Notes under the pieces: model-generated
Database searches by the model: none
Told to the model about the DNA's origin: nothing
The model's input: the letters and a program-made list of their open reading frames with translations, nothing else
In this document: positions 1-11,500 of the stretch, one piece after another
Layout of the letters: each line of letters begins with the position of its first letter
Numbering within the stretch: position 1 is the stretch's first letter
From: Atopsyche davidsoni
Lineage: Eukaryota; Arthropoda; Insecta; Trichoptera; Hydrobiosidae
DNA length: 64,000 nt
Assembly (NCBI GenBank): GCA_022113835.1
Contig: JAILWY010000023.1
Span: 12,832,001-12,896,000, forward strand
Direction: 5' to 3'
Position numbers and translations under genes: made by a program

Positions 1-108
1 TTTGCATTACTAGTTTCGACCCAATACACTGGGTCATCATCAAATGCATCAGTTTAGTTATGCATCTGATGATGACCCAGTGTATTGGTTCGAAACTAGT
101 AATGCAAA
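1..108. repeat. Palindromic fold-back (MITE-like) repeat at window edge
   Basis: Arms of about 49 bp (1-49 and 60-108) are inverted copies of each other with about two mismatches, separated by about 10 bp. Each outer end begins TTTGCATTACTAGTTTCGA and each arm contains the block ACACTGGGTCATCATCA. It lies in the intron upstream of the first visible CARMIL exon. The left end coincides with the window edge, so the repeat may extend further. The family is not recognised. Confidence 0.8.
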
Positions 109-278
109 TAATTTTAATAAACTCAAAGTGAAGACAAAATACAAAGGTACTTTTATCATTATAATAATGGATCTTCACGAATCAAATGCCTTGTCCCTCA
201 ACAAGATTATTTCCTAATGATGCACACTTTGCATTTGTTTTACAAAACCATATCAACATAATGTGTCTAATGTGTAAG

Positions 279-2402
279 GCGACACCACTGGGGGGTCGTC
301 GAGTGTCAGAAGCAGGAGCCGGAGGCCCCGGGACAGAACGTCCCCAGTCAGCAGCGGGAGCTCCTGCAGGGCGTCACTCACCCGACAGTCTGGCCGACTT
401 GCCCTCCAACCACTGCCAGCTTAGCCACCTTGTAAAGGGTGAGCTGAACACTTCCCTTGCCTCGTCTCCCTAGTAATTAGCTTGGACTAAAATTGTTGGT
501 TTTATTTAGGTCGACCCCGACGTGCCAAGACCAGAGCTCCCAGCCGGCCTGTTCCCGATCCACACACCCATCGGACTGCTGACGGTAACTGAGCCTTTCT
601 GTAGTCTAATTGATTTTAGATATTTTAAAATTTAAACTTACAAATTATTGTAACCTCAGAAGCAAACATTTCTCATTTGGAGCACTTCCAAGTTTAGATA
701 TAAAGAAATTAATATTTTAATAATAATACTATCCACTTTCTACCTTTAACTTTCCAATCCTACCCCCAGATATTTTGAAAAATATTTTTACATGTCCTTT
801 AATGTAAGTATGAGTGTTTGCCTTCAAAATTACCGTAAATTCTGAGTTATTATTATAAACTCGTGTACAAAACATGCATGTATCAATAATTTTTTTGCAG
901 GTGTGGAAGTTTTCTGGCGTGGGCGCTCATCACCGTCATCACCACATTCAGCTCGATCGTCTCCTACGTCACCTACATCGCCTGCTTCTCTAACTCTACA
1001 TAATGATGATACTATGTAAGTATCATGAATATTTATTATAACTAGGACATGACAACATAATGTTCAATGTTCATCGAGTATAGCGTACAAACAGGAAAAT
1101 GTATGTGCAATCATTCAATATCTTTCAGAGCATATTATCCTGTGAACGTCATGTTCAGTGTGTTGAACCGTACGCCTTCAATTTACATACATTAACTGTC
1201 TAAGTTTTGAACAGATTTTTTAAACTATTATACGCTGTGTCTTAAAATTCAAGATATTCACATCTAGACTAGAAAAAGTTTAAACTGCTTTTTTGATATT
1301 TAATTAAACTAAATTGACTTGAGATACAATCGACGTATTGACAAAGGAGAATCACCCACATGCATGTTTTTGATTGAATAAAATTTGATTATGATTACAA
1401 AAAAATTATTGGAGTTCTTGAACTTTCTACTAAATATACTTTTTTTTATAATTAACAAATTTTGTTAACTTCATACATAGACATCCTTTCTTTAATAATG
1501 ATTTAATATTCAGGTATAGCCTCACATCTGGTGAAAGCACTCCAGTGGCACTGGATGAGCGCTCAGGTATGAACCGTCACTCTCTAACTTCAAATGCTAT
1601 TAAGAAATGGTGATTGGCAATGTGTTTTTGTTACATCGTGAATATTACTGTGACAGAAGCGGACACGGGACGTGCACGGTCCACTGAAAGTCCTCCACCA
1701 ACTAATGCTGCCACTCCATCCCCCGCTAACGCCACCACTCCTCATAGTAAGCTAATCTTTTTGTAGTTTTGTTTAATTTTCAATATGTCAATACCTAAAC
1801 TGTCAATCATTTAGCTCTATGCTTGTAAATTGGACTATGATATTGGCATTGAAGCAATTTTTTTAGAAATAATAAAATAAATGCAGGTTAGAATTTGATA
1901 TTTATTGGGAACTTATTTAAAATTTTATTTATTTTATAAACCTATTTTGTTTTAGCTGATGAAGAAAAACCAGTGACTAATAATCATAAAGTAGCAAATG
2001 ACACGTCTCCGTGTACAACAGGTAAATTTAAACAATTGATGTTATAGTAGTTTTTTATATTGTAATTTATTTGAAATTGAAGCTCAATTTTTTTTCCATT
2101 ATTTATCAGAAGGTGTTGAAAGCTGTGTTGGTGGAAGTATTGTGGGCATCTCCCCAGCTGCACTTACAGGTACTATATATTTATATGTACATTATTTTTA
2201 TGCTAAATTTAAGAAATATTATACTTATAATGCTTTTTCATAAGTAAATTAATAATATTACTAACCTCTCTTCTAGGATCCATGCGCAAAGAAGCTCCTC
2301 TCGCAGTTGGTGAGTTGTTACAAAGTTCATGTAAAAAGTGTTTGCTAGCCTGTGAAGCATTTTGAATTGGTCGTTTTGTTTCTTTCAGAAGAGCCTACGT
2401 AA
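279..2402 (+). CDS. CARMIL: CARMIL/LRRC16-like capping-protein regulator, last nine coding exons (5' part outside window)
   Basis: Nine exons splice in one open frame: 279-438, 510-584, 901-1015, 1514-1566, 1657-1746, 1956-2021, 2110-2169, 2277-2309 and 2389-2402. All internal borders are AG/GT, and the stop TAA is at 2400-2402. Across the first junction the protein reads LSHLVKGRPRRAKTRAP, which fits the capping-protein-interaction (CPI) consensus LxHxTxxRPKxxxRRxP. About 18 residues later ADGVEVFW resembles the CARMIL-specific CSI motif (compare DEGVDEFF in vertebrates). This order, followed by a Ser/Pro/Thr-rich tail, is typical of CARMIL proteins, which bind CapZ and remove it from actin barbed ends. 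The leucine-rich repeats and other N-terminal domains must lie left of the window. The first acceptor (277-278) has a weak pyrimidine tract, so that border is less certain. The last short exons carry low-complexity sequence ending in EEPT and may be alternatively spliced. Confidence 0.75.
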
Positions 2403-2423
2403 GCTGCCAGCAGAGAGCTCAAT

Positions 2424-2429
2424 AATAAA
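2424..2429 (+). terminator. Poly(A) signal AATAAA for CARMIL
   Basis: A canonical AATAAA lies 22 bases after the CARMIL stop codon. Cleavage is expected shortly downstream, but longer 3' ends further into the AT-rich spacer cannot be excluded. Confidence 0.45.
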
Positions 2430-5069
2430 GAGAATTAAAACTTTGACTGCTCAGACTTGTTCACATTGAAGAAGTTGTCAGCAGTTTTTCTGCGGCCAAG
2501 CCGAGCTGATAATCAAGCTCTTCTAATTCGAACAATCAACATAACTCTACAAGGAAACTGAACGTCACCTCGGAGTCTTTCTTTAGATATTGTTATAAAC
2601 TAATCAATATGGTAAATTGTAGTTATTTGTATACAATCTACAGTTTGTGTGCAATGTCTTAGAAGTAAGGAATCTAATTTTGATAATATCTCAGTTACCA
2701 AACATTTCCTTGAGATATAAGTTTTACATCTTTGACTGAATTTAGAGATATGTAGACACACTTTTTAGATGTTTTTATTTAATTGTGTCATTGCCCTTTT
2801 TATAAAAAGTACACATGTTAATTTTATTCACATTATGATATATCGATCGGAGTGAGTTGCCAAATACCGAGAGATGTCGTGTCGGTGCGTGAGCTGGCAG
2901 GAAATAATTCTAGCTCGAGTCAATTAGGTACTATTATTCTTATAATACTATTGTGATAATTATTTTCTTTATGGTTCTCAAAGTATCAAATATTGTATGT
3001 AAGTACTCTTCTATTCAGCCAATAGTCCTAAAGAACAAGTACATTTTAAGGAATTGAGTTCGATACTTTATTTTTGATGGATTGTGATCGATTCATTTAT
3101 GAAATTGATGATTTATTTATTATCAGTAAATCATTTTTAGTTTTAAATTGTTGTTTCCAAATTAAAAAAAGGTGTGCAATCGCAGAATGAGGTCAACAGG
3201 ATAAAGCATTCCATAAGTTAGGCCTAAAAAAATTCCAACAATTTTCAGATAACTGACTATGTAGAATGATGAACTAAATTTAATTTGTAGTTTAATCTAT
3301 ATTCTGACTGTATTTTATATTTATTTTAAAAAATTAGATGATCGTCTCCTCAGAGACTAATTTGGTCACAATAATATATTCCGTAACATTCCAAGCTTTT
3401 TTACACATCTTTTGCACTTAATAATGTACTTTTACAATAATATTTAAATATTATAAGTCTACTAAAACTAACAATAGTGATTGAAGTGCATAATATTTTT
3501 TTTTAAATACAGTTTTATGTCTTTTCATTATTATTGTATATTGTAATACAAATTTTTATATCAATATTTTTTTTGTTTTTCATGAAAATGCCCCACAAGA
3601 AACTGATGATTAAGTACATACTATTATTTTATATATAAAAAAACACATTCCTAACTAAAAAAGAACCATAAAAGTGACTTCAATGCGTATGTAAAGCGAA
3701 TGTGTATGCAAAGTGAATGTCTGACACCGATCCATGGAAAAATTAATAGATGGAACACAATACCAGCCTCTCCACTGCCCATTGACCTCCATGGCTCGGC
3801 AGACATTTCCCGAAGTAAACTAAAAATATATTTTAAAACTCCTACTCAATGGACTGACCTCCAACTGCTTAAGAATCAACCACAGACGAGCCTCAAGCAC
3901 AGGGTCATTCCACAAACTACATTTGTTCTCAACAGCAGTTCTGCCTCATTAGAAATATGTAAATAATTGGTTTCTACTTTAAATTAATTTGACATTTCTA
4001 AAAAATAAGTCTTTCGAAGCAAACAAAAAAAGCAAAATACTTTTTTCGTTGGTATGAGCAGAGCACATAATAATTCTATGAAAGTGGCAAGTTGTCCGGT
4101 CAAGCAATAATAGTTTATCGATATCAAAAGTTGTAGAATTGTGATATAATGCATGAATGGTACACTGCCGACGAGTGAGGTTGCCTTTATTCCCTCGCAG
4201 TAGAGAATTATTGCATTTTATATTTCACAGGGCTTAAATTTTTAGGACCATTCTTTCCAATTACTCGATTCCACTCTACTATTAATAAGTAAGGACTGGA
4301 TGCCAAAATTAGTCACACTATCGTGTCTTATGTATGAGACTCAAATAAATAAAAATAGTCGATGCAAACTTTCAATTGATTATTATTTCTTCTCCTAATT
4401 CCTCAATATATTGATTACTGCTGCAACAATATTTGGCAGTACTTGTTTTGTATTCACTGGTGAGGTGCAACAGAGGCATGCAGTATGGTAATAAAGACTG
4501 ATGAGGGATATGGTTTCCTTTTGTTCCGAGAATTTTAAGGAATGGATAAGGGATCCAAAGTTAGTCTGTCAATAACTTCTTACACATGCCCATTGAACCA
4601 ATAAACACAAATACAAAACATCCAAAAGATAATTTTTTGGAGAATATTTTAAATAGATACTTTTGACCATTCAGGACTCATTTTCTCATTCAAAAGATTA
4701 ATGTCAATTCTTTGAATGCCACTATGACAAAGGACTGTGGTCCCAGTTGTTTCCATCAAAATCAAGTATTTTTTTAAGGATCTCAGCTTATCCAAGAGGT
4801 TAGTGGCCTGATTCCTAGTGTATCAAAAAACCTCACTGGCAGATCTGGTCGCACAAAAAAGTGGTAATCTAGCTAAATTGTTGAATATTCAATAGATTTG
4901 AGTTTAAGACTCATACAGGCTTATCTTCAAGCACACACCGAGTGACAATAAGCTCTTAGATAACTCACAACGAGCCTGAACGGTCAGATTTCCATGGCAG
5001 CTAAGTTCAACACATATTAATTTTTGGACATTGAAATGTACAAATAATATATTTGGTTCATGTCATCAT
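2430..5069. other. Spacer between convergent CARMIL and SF3B3
   Basis: About 2.6 kb of AT-rich DNA between the two gene ends. It contains a possible LINE relic at 3700-3966 and probably alternative 3' UTR sequence of either gene. I see no other coding exon, RNA gene or transposon end. Confidence 0.5.
3700..3966 (+). mobile_element. Possible relic of a LINE reverse-transcriptase C-terminus
   Basis: An 88-codon open frame contains RWNTIPASPLPI followed about 12 residues later by SKLKIYF. This spacing resembles the WNxLPxxIxxxxSxxxFKxxLKxxL ending common to Jockey/CR1-type LINE polyproteins. No reverse-transcriptase core is seen upstream, so at most this is a 3' fragment. It could also be a chance open frame in the 3' UTR of CARMIL. 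Confidence 0.25.
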
Positions 5070-5075
5070 TTTATT
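5070..5075 (-). terminator. Candidate poly(A) signal for SF3B3
   Basis: TTTATT on the + strand is AATAAA on the SF3B3 strand, about 490 bases after the stop codon. No canonical signal was noticed nearer the stop. Confidence 0.35.
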
Positions 5076-5562
5076 ATAAAAAAACCTTAAGTAAATTACA
5101 ATGTCAAAATAAGCTTAAAAACCTATTTTCTTAATAGCATAAACCAATCAACAATAACTAATAAGGTTTGAGTTATATAAACATAATCAAGTGTAGTACT
5201 ACGAGTGTCTATCATCAACTCGGCTTAACCTAATAAAGCTTGTATGCAATCTGTTTTCATAATTGGTCGGTTGGTTAATTATTTAATTTTTAGTTTACTT
5301 GATTATGCTAAGCTTTTCATTGCATATTATCACAGATTCAATTTGTATATTTCTTGACAGAGATTAATGAATTTGTCAATGTTTCTTTCCCATGCTACAA
5401 AATGTGCATCATAAGGTAAAATAACCTATTAGAATTTAAGTTGTAAAATATAAAATATTTCCAAGACCGAGTTGAGAATAGGCTGATACAATTTAAAGTA
5501 CACTTAACATAAATTACTAATAATACCACTTTATATACATAAAAAAATATTGTGCACTTAGT

Positions 5563-8500
5563 TTAGAAAGCGTATCTGGTTCTTATGTCTTCAAGTTTTT
5601 TGGAAACTTCAGCAGGTGTTCTCTCCAGGTCACCGGAAATAGCTTTTTGTTTTCCAGTGTCCAAAGAGTTGAACTGCTCGCACAGATCTCCATCTATCAC
5701 ATTCTGAAAAGGAAGAAAAACAATTCAATACTGTTGGGTTATCTTGGGTAGCACCAATAACCATTATGTCTAAAAATGTAAGTTTCACTAACTAAGAAGT
5801 AGCATAATTATAAATGTAACTTCAACTCTCGAGGAAACTTATGTAAGAAACCTTTGAAATGTTATATTTATCAGAACGATAAATAATACAAAAAGGTGTG
5901 CAAACATTTTTCTGCCACAAGTTTAACGCTAACACATTCAGAATGAACGGGTTTGCTGACTACCCCGTGGCACAGAATAATGTATAAATAAAGACCACAA
6001 ACCTTGACTGGATAATAGTAACTTCGGAATGATAGGTGGTCACGCCCACACAGCGGAGGGTTTTCACTACGCATGTGCATCTCTAAGTGCTGGAAAAAGT
6101 CGTGGTCCTCTCGCGATGTAAAAGGAAGGAGCACACCTAGGGCTCCACTTAATGTGGCATAAAGCAGAGCTTCTGAGCCCCCAGGGATTAGGGTTGCTCG
6201 CTGCAGCCATGTTACTGTCTCCCCAACATGGAATATGGCTACAGTCTCAGTCTTCTGGGAGGCTCCGTTTAAAAGTCCTTAAAAAAATATCAAATACTGA
6301 ATAATTGTGAAACACACTATTGTAAGCTTAATGTAGATTGTAAGCTTCAGATGGATTACTAATCACATTGATCATAAGTCTAGCATGTATAAAAAAAGAT
6401 CATCATGAAATATCATGTAACACTTAAGTTGAATACTAATAATAATTATCACTCACCTCGATCCCATAGAGCTTTGTTTCCAGTAGGGTCTTCATCCACA
6501 TCATCCGAGACAGAAGAGGGTAACCTCATCACAGCTACATTGCCAAATTTGTCAGCGCAGGCTACTGTGTCATAGTCCAGAATACAGGTATTGGTTATCC
6601 ATCTGTAGGAAAAAAAATACCATAATTACGATTTTGTCTCACATCATCTTTACATTATCAAAGTGGGGTGCTCAGAACTGCAGGGGTATCATCAAGAAGA
6701 CTTCTGCTTATAGTGTAAATTTATCATCATTGAAGGATATGCTCATAATAAATTGAAAGAAAAGTTCATTACCTGGGATGGGTGTCGTCTGCAAAAATAA
6801 TGAGTTGGTTCTCTCTCTTTTTATACCGAACGCAGTAAACACTCTCCTGCACATCGGATATGTATATACGCTGTCCAATGGATTGTATGTCCACAATGAG
6901 GTTGGGTACATGACGATTTTCACATTTTCGAAGAAGTTTACGGCGCCCAAGGTCATAAAGGCGAAGCGTGCGACCCACACCAGCCAAGAGTCGTCCACCA
7001 AAGCTCGCTAGTGCGCCGACAGGTCCATCTACTGGTGTTCGATGAACAAGTTCCAGTCCTGTCGAGGTCATGCGATACACATCCAGGAAACCACGTGAGC
7101 ATGAGCGCGGTGACAAGTGCAGGTCAATGGAGCCCCCGGCTACTAGATGAGGAGTGGGTGTATCGCCTCGTGGAGCCCAACGTGCCAAGCAAACAGCAGC
7201 GATGGCCTCATTTTGGGCAGCAGGCACTTTCTGAAGAGTGTTTCCTGCTCCTACATCCACCACACGCAATTGTGACGCCCACATGCCTGCGCCAGCCTTG
7301 GGTGATGAAAAAATATTTTCTGGGAGAACATCCTGGATGAAGGCATCCGCCATTTCAGCAGCAAGCTGCTGCTCCTCTGCACTGGCACCTGCCGCTTCAC
7401 GCATTTCCTGTGCCATCTGCAACCTACAAAAGAACCATTTTGGATTTAGGAATTTATCATAACTCCAACATTTAAAAAATATATAAAGTAATTTCAGAAC
7501 TGCAGGGGTTATCGTCACGTCGACTCAGAATGGTTTTGAGTGTGATGTTTTTTGTCATCATTGAATGTGAAGTTTTTGGTTTGAAATTTGGCATAGGGAA
7601 TATGACTTTTTCAATTACCTTCTCTGTTTTTTGGTTTCTTCTGTATAGGCATTATGCTCACTCTCAGCGATGATAATGTGGTTGGTCTCGGGGTTGATGA
7701 CAAATCTTCTGGGTGTGTAATCCAGGGGAATAGATATCTGGTTGAAAACTGCACCGAGTTTTTCTAGAGCTAAAATCCTTAACGTATTTGTTGATATAGC
7801 TACGATTCCCTCAGCACATTGTTCTGAAAATAAAATATAGATTTTTACAGAGTGCTACAAATGAAGATTAAAATGAAAGCTTGATATGGATAATGTCTCC
7901 TTTTCTGGTATCTGGATTGAAATATTTCTAAACAGAGTAAAGAAAGGACAGTTTTCTTTCCGAGTACCTTTAGCACCAATGCTACCATTTTTTGATAAAT
8001 CAGTGACTCTAGGCTCGACCTAACATGATAAACATTGAACAAAATAAAATAGCCTGTTGTTACCTGAACTAAATCCAGATGCATACTCGAGGCACTCGTA
8101 TGACAAAGGAGTAAGATGGAATCGATTTTGGTGGTAATAACTCAGCCAAGTTCTGGAAGACATGGCTAGAACTGCTTCATTTCCCTGCATCCGAATTCGG
8201 AAAAGTTTAACAGGTCGAGATCCTAAATACCTAAAGAAAAAATAAATAAACAATTATTAAAACACAAAAACTACTATTACAACTCCTATATTATACGGGT
8301 AGGGCTGGCCAATGACGTACCTTGTGCGAGTGTCAGCAAGATCTCCAGTGATAGGGTCCAATGTAGTTCTCAATAAGACACCATTAGATAATCCAATATT
8401 AAGATGCAATGCTGGCTTAGAGCCAGTTTCCATTGGCTGCTCTACAATGCAAAGAGATTCAGCTCCTGCAGGCAAGGCTTGCATGGAGCGCGGAGACAAG

Positions 8501-11500
8501 CAGTCCTGGAATCCAAATTTTTTGTTAATTTACCTGTATATTGATAACAGTTAATTTTAAAATTTAAGATTAGGTGTCATCAGAAAAATTGAATAACGCT
8601 ATATGGATTTGTAATCACATTAGTTCAGTGGTGTCCTTGTTTCATCATGAACAAAATAATGTTAAGTATTTGAAGTATTACAAGATTAGTCTCTCACCGT
8701 GGGATCAAGAGATATGATGCGAACAGTGTTGTCGCTGAGTCCCACACCCAGGAACCATGCTCGCTGCTCCCCCGGGGTTATGGAGCCCAAGGCCATGCAA
8801 CATACTTCTGATGATAGCTTCTTGCGTTCTGTGTACTCATTAAGCTGCCCTGTCTGAATTAAATAAAGCATTATATACCTTTGTATTGATCAACTGCTTA
8901 AATAGTGATAATATTAATAAGAGCCAAGGAAAATTATTCACCGTATCCATTTCAAAATAGACCAACTCTCCCCCAGTGAGAGCTATCACCACTTGCTTCT
9001 GATTAACAGCACACTTGACAATAGTTTTCTTTCCAGGAGCCTTCCATTCGGTGACTCTCTTGTCAGCGCGAATATGTCGAATCCCATCTGGATACACCTG
9101 CACCAGGGCATCACCGCCTAGAGCGTGACAGCTGAGCGTAGGAGTTGTTCCTAGGAATCCGCTGTCTGTGACTTCTTCCACAGTTTCTCCGATGGAAAGC
9201 ACGAGGGTGGCGTTAACAAATGACACGATGATGTACGCATCGTACTCCTCTGCAAACACAAAAAATAACATTCCAAAATGAAGGAAGATTTAGGGATGCC
9301 TGGAAAATCGAGCAACCAGTACCCGAGAAGTCAATACTGTTATTACAATTTGAGTCCACTGGGCGTCTTTCCGGAATGGATAGAACGTATTGGTTTGTGA
9401 ATTTAGGAGTTTTGGAGTAGCGGCCGGAGCCTCTGGACGCTGGCCTACCTGAGGATTCAGCTGCCAACTCCCGCGACGGCGGCCCAGTCTGAAAATAAAA
9501 ACCACTGGTGTTTGATATTTGTCCAACAACCAGGGTTTCATTAATATTTGTTTTTGAAGAAGTTACGTTCTATCTGATTTGCAATTGTGCAATTTGTTAC
9601 AGTTTCCTATCAAATACTCCCACAGCGAAGAAATTGGATCTGTGGTGTCTATGTTACATTAAATGGGAAATAACAGACATCCAATTCAGCAGCACATTAT
9701 TCTTCAAATGTAATAGATGCAGTATGAACAATATTCATAGTATCTACTAGGTGGATTGAATGCTTGATTATTATTAGCAGCAGAATATTAATACTGACCG
9801 TCCTTATTACGTCGGACAGTCCAAACGGCATTGGGGTTGCCGGGCAACTCAGAAACAGCCATTTCGGTGACCTCGAGACCGTGGCGTAGAACTCGAAGTG
9901 ACGAACGTGCCCCACGCCCACAAGACAGGTAGACTTGTGGTGTATCTTCTCCAGCTAAGTCTGCCACTTGACAAGCTAAAATATGAAAGAAAAAACCGTA
10001 TTATCTCCATTCATAACATTGCTGAAATTATAAAGAGAGTAGAGTACTCATTGAGGTCAAAAATATCACTGTCAGTCAACAACACGGACCATTGGTATAA
10101 TCATTGTATAATAAATTTGAAAATATTTCAAACAAAATAAGTACCTAAAATGGGAGAAAGAGAGTCCATTTCATCAACTAGGACCAAGTTTCTCAGAGGT
10201 CTCGGGGCAAAGAAGAATGTGTCTCCTTCTTCTAAAGGCATGGCAGAACTAAACTCAGGTTCATCATCTTCATCTCCCAAGTGTGCAATTTGGTAAAGAT
10301 AGCTGAAAATATTCACAACAGATTAGTATTGGCATTAAGTGGATATTTCGGATTGATTAATTTGATAGTAAAAGTGTATTTCTCACATCAGTGTGTTAAA
10401 ATCCCATTTGAATTGAGATCTACCTTGGTTCAGAGAAAGTATTATATTGCATAGTTCAATTGGTATCACGTGACCGCATTATACTGGGCTAGTGATTTAT
10501 AAACATGCTTACGATCAAAAACAAAAAAATTTGAGTAACTCACTGATTTCCAAACTCTGAAGCCACATACAGGAAACCAGTCTTCAGAACACACATCGCT
10601 GTAGCCACAGGAACTGTGTCAAAGTATTTGAGCTTTATTTCAGTTACAACATCTTCATCAGTCTCAATTGTCACCTTGAATATATCACCCTGAAGCAGAA
10701 ACATGCAATTTAATACAACATTCTTATTTACCAATTAATAAAACATATATATATAAATTTAAAAAAAAAAAGTTTACCTGTTCAGTTTGCGCCAAGAAGA
10801 AGAACATGGACTTAGTCTTGTGCGTAGCTGAACACACGAAAATCATTCCCCGTTCGGGGTCATCCAGGTCATTTCTACGTCGAGGGATAGGACAACGAAT
10901 GTCATGTTGATCACCTAAATTTTTGTATGTGAGATAATTCTCCGAGCAGATGAGTACTCCAGACGGCCCATCATTGCCTCCGGGGACAGTCACCAGGAAG
11001 TTGGCGTGCTCTTCCAGAGGTTCTGAATACTTGCGGACCACATGATTGAGACCGAGATCAAGCTCATAGAATGTGAGAGTCTGTTGAGTTTTTTGGGCAG
11101 CTTCTCCTGAAGGATCAGCGTCAGCCTCTTCATGGTCGATTTCTAAGCAGGCAAACATGGGATTCTCAAATCCCACATCCACTCCCACCATGTGATACAC
11201 CAGTGTATTGGATTTGTGAGCCTCGAGGGGAGAGGATATAGTCAGTCGAGCTTCTGCATCTCGGTTGAGAATATATACTAGCTTTTGCTTTTCTATGGCA
11301 CCTAAAATTTAAAAATGGCTATTAAATTTTACCAATGAAGTGAGTTTACAGACTGGGCAACTCTAAAATCATCAGAGTGTAAAAAGTGTTCGTCAAGGTA
11401 AATCAGTTGAAACACGGAACACAAGAACATCATGTCAAAATTTAATTAAGTGGAGATTAGGTATAATTTAAGTACAAACCTATCATCACTGCCCTTCCTT

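Noticed and set aside
186..473. 95-codon open frame starting at an upstream ATG before the first CARMIL exon
   Set aside because: Only its 279-438 part fits the spliced gene. The N-terminal part lies in an intron and the frame reads through the donor at 439.
901..1007. Hydrophobic, membrane-helix-like reading (FLAWALITVITTF...) in another frame of the third CARMIL exon
   Set aside because: That frame cannot be entered from the preceding exon without a stop (TGC TGA), and it ends in TAA TGA. The frame that joins all neighbouring exons is the Ser/Pro-rich one. The hydrophobic reading comes from shifted TCA/CCA repeats.
6778..7340. Open frames on the + strand across SF3B3 exon 12 (77, 109 and 74 codons)
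   Set aside because: They are antisense shadows of a long conserved coding exon and have no family resemblance.
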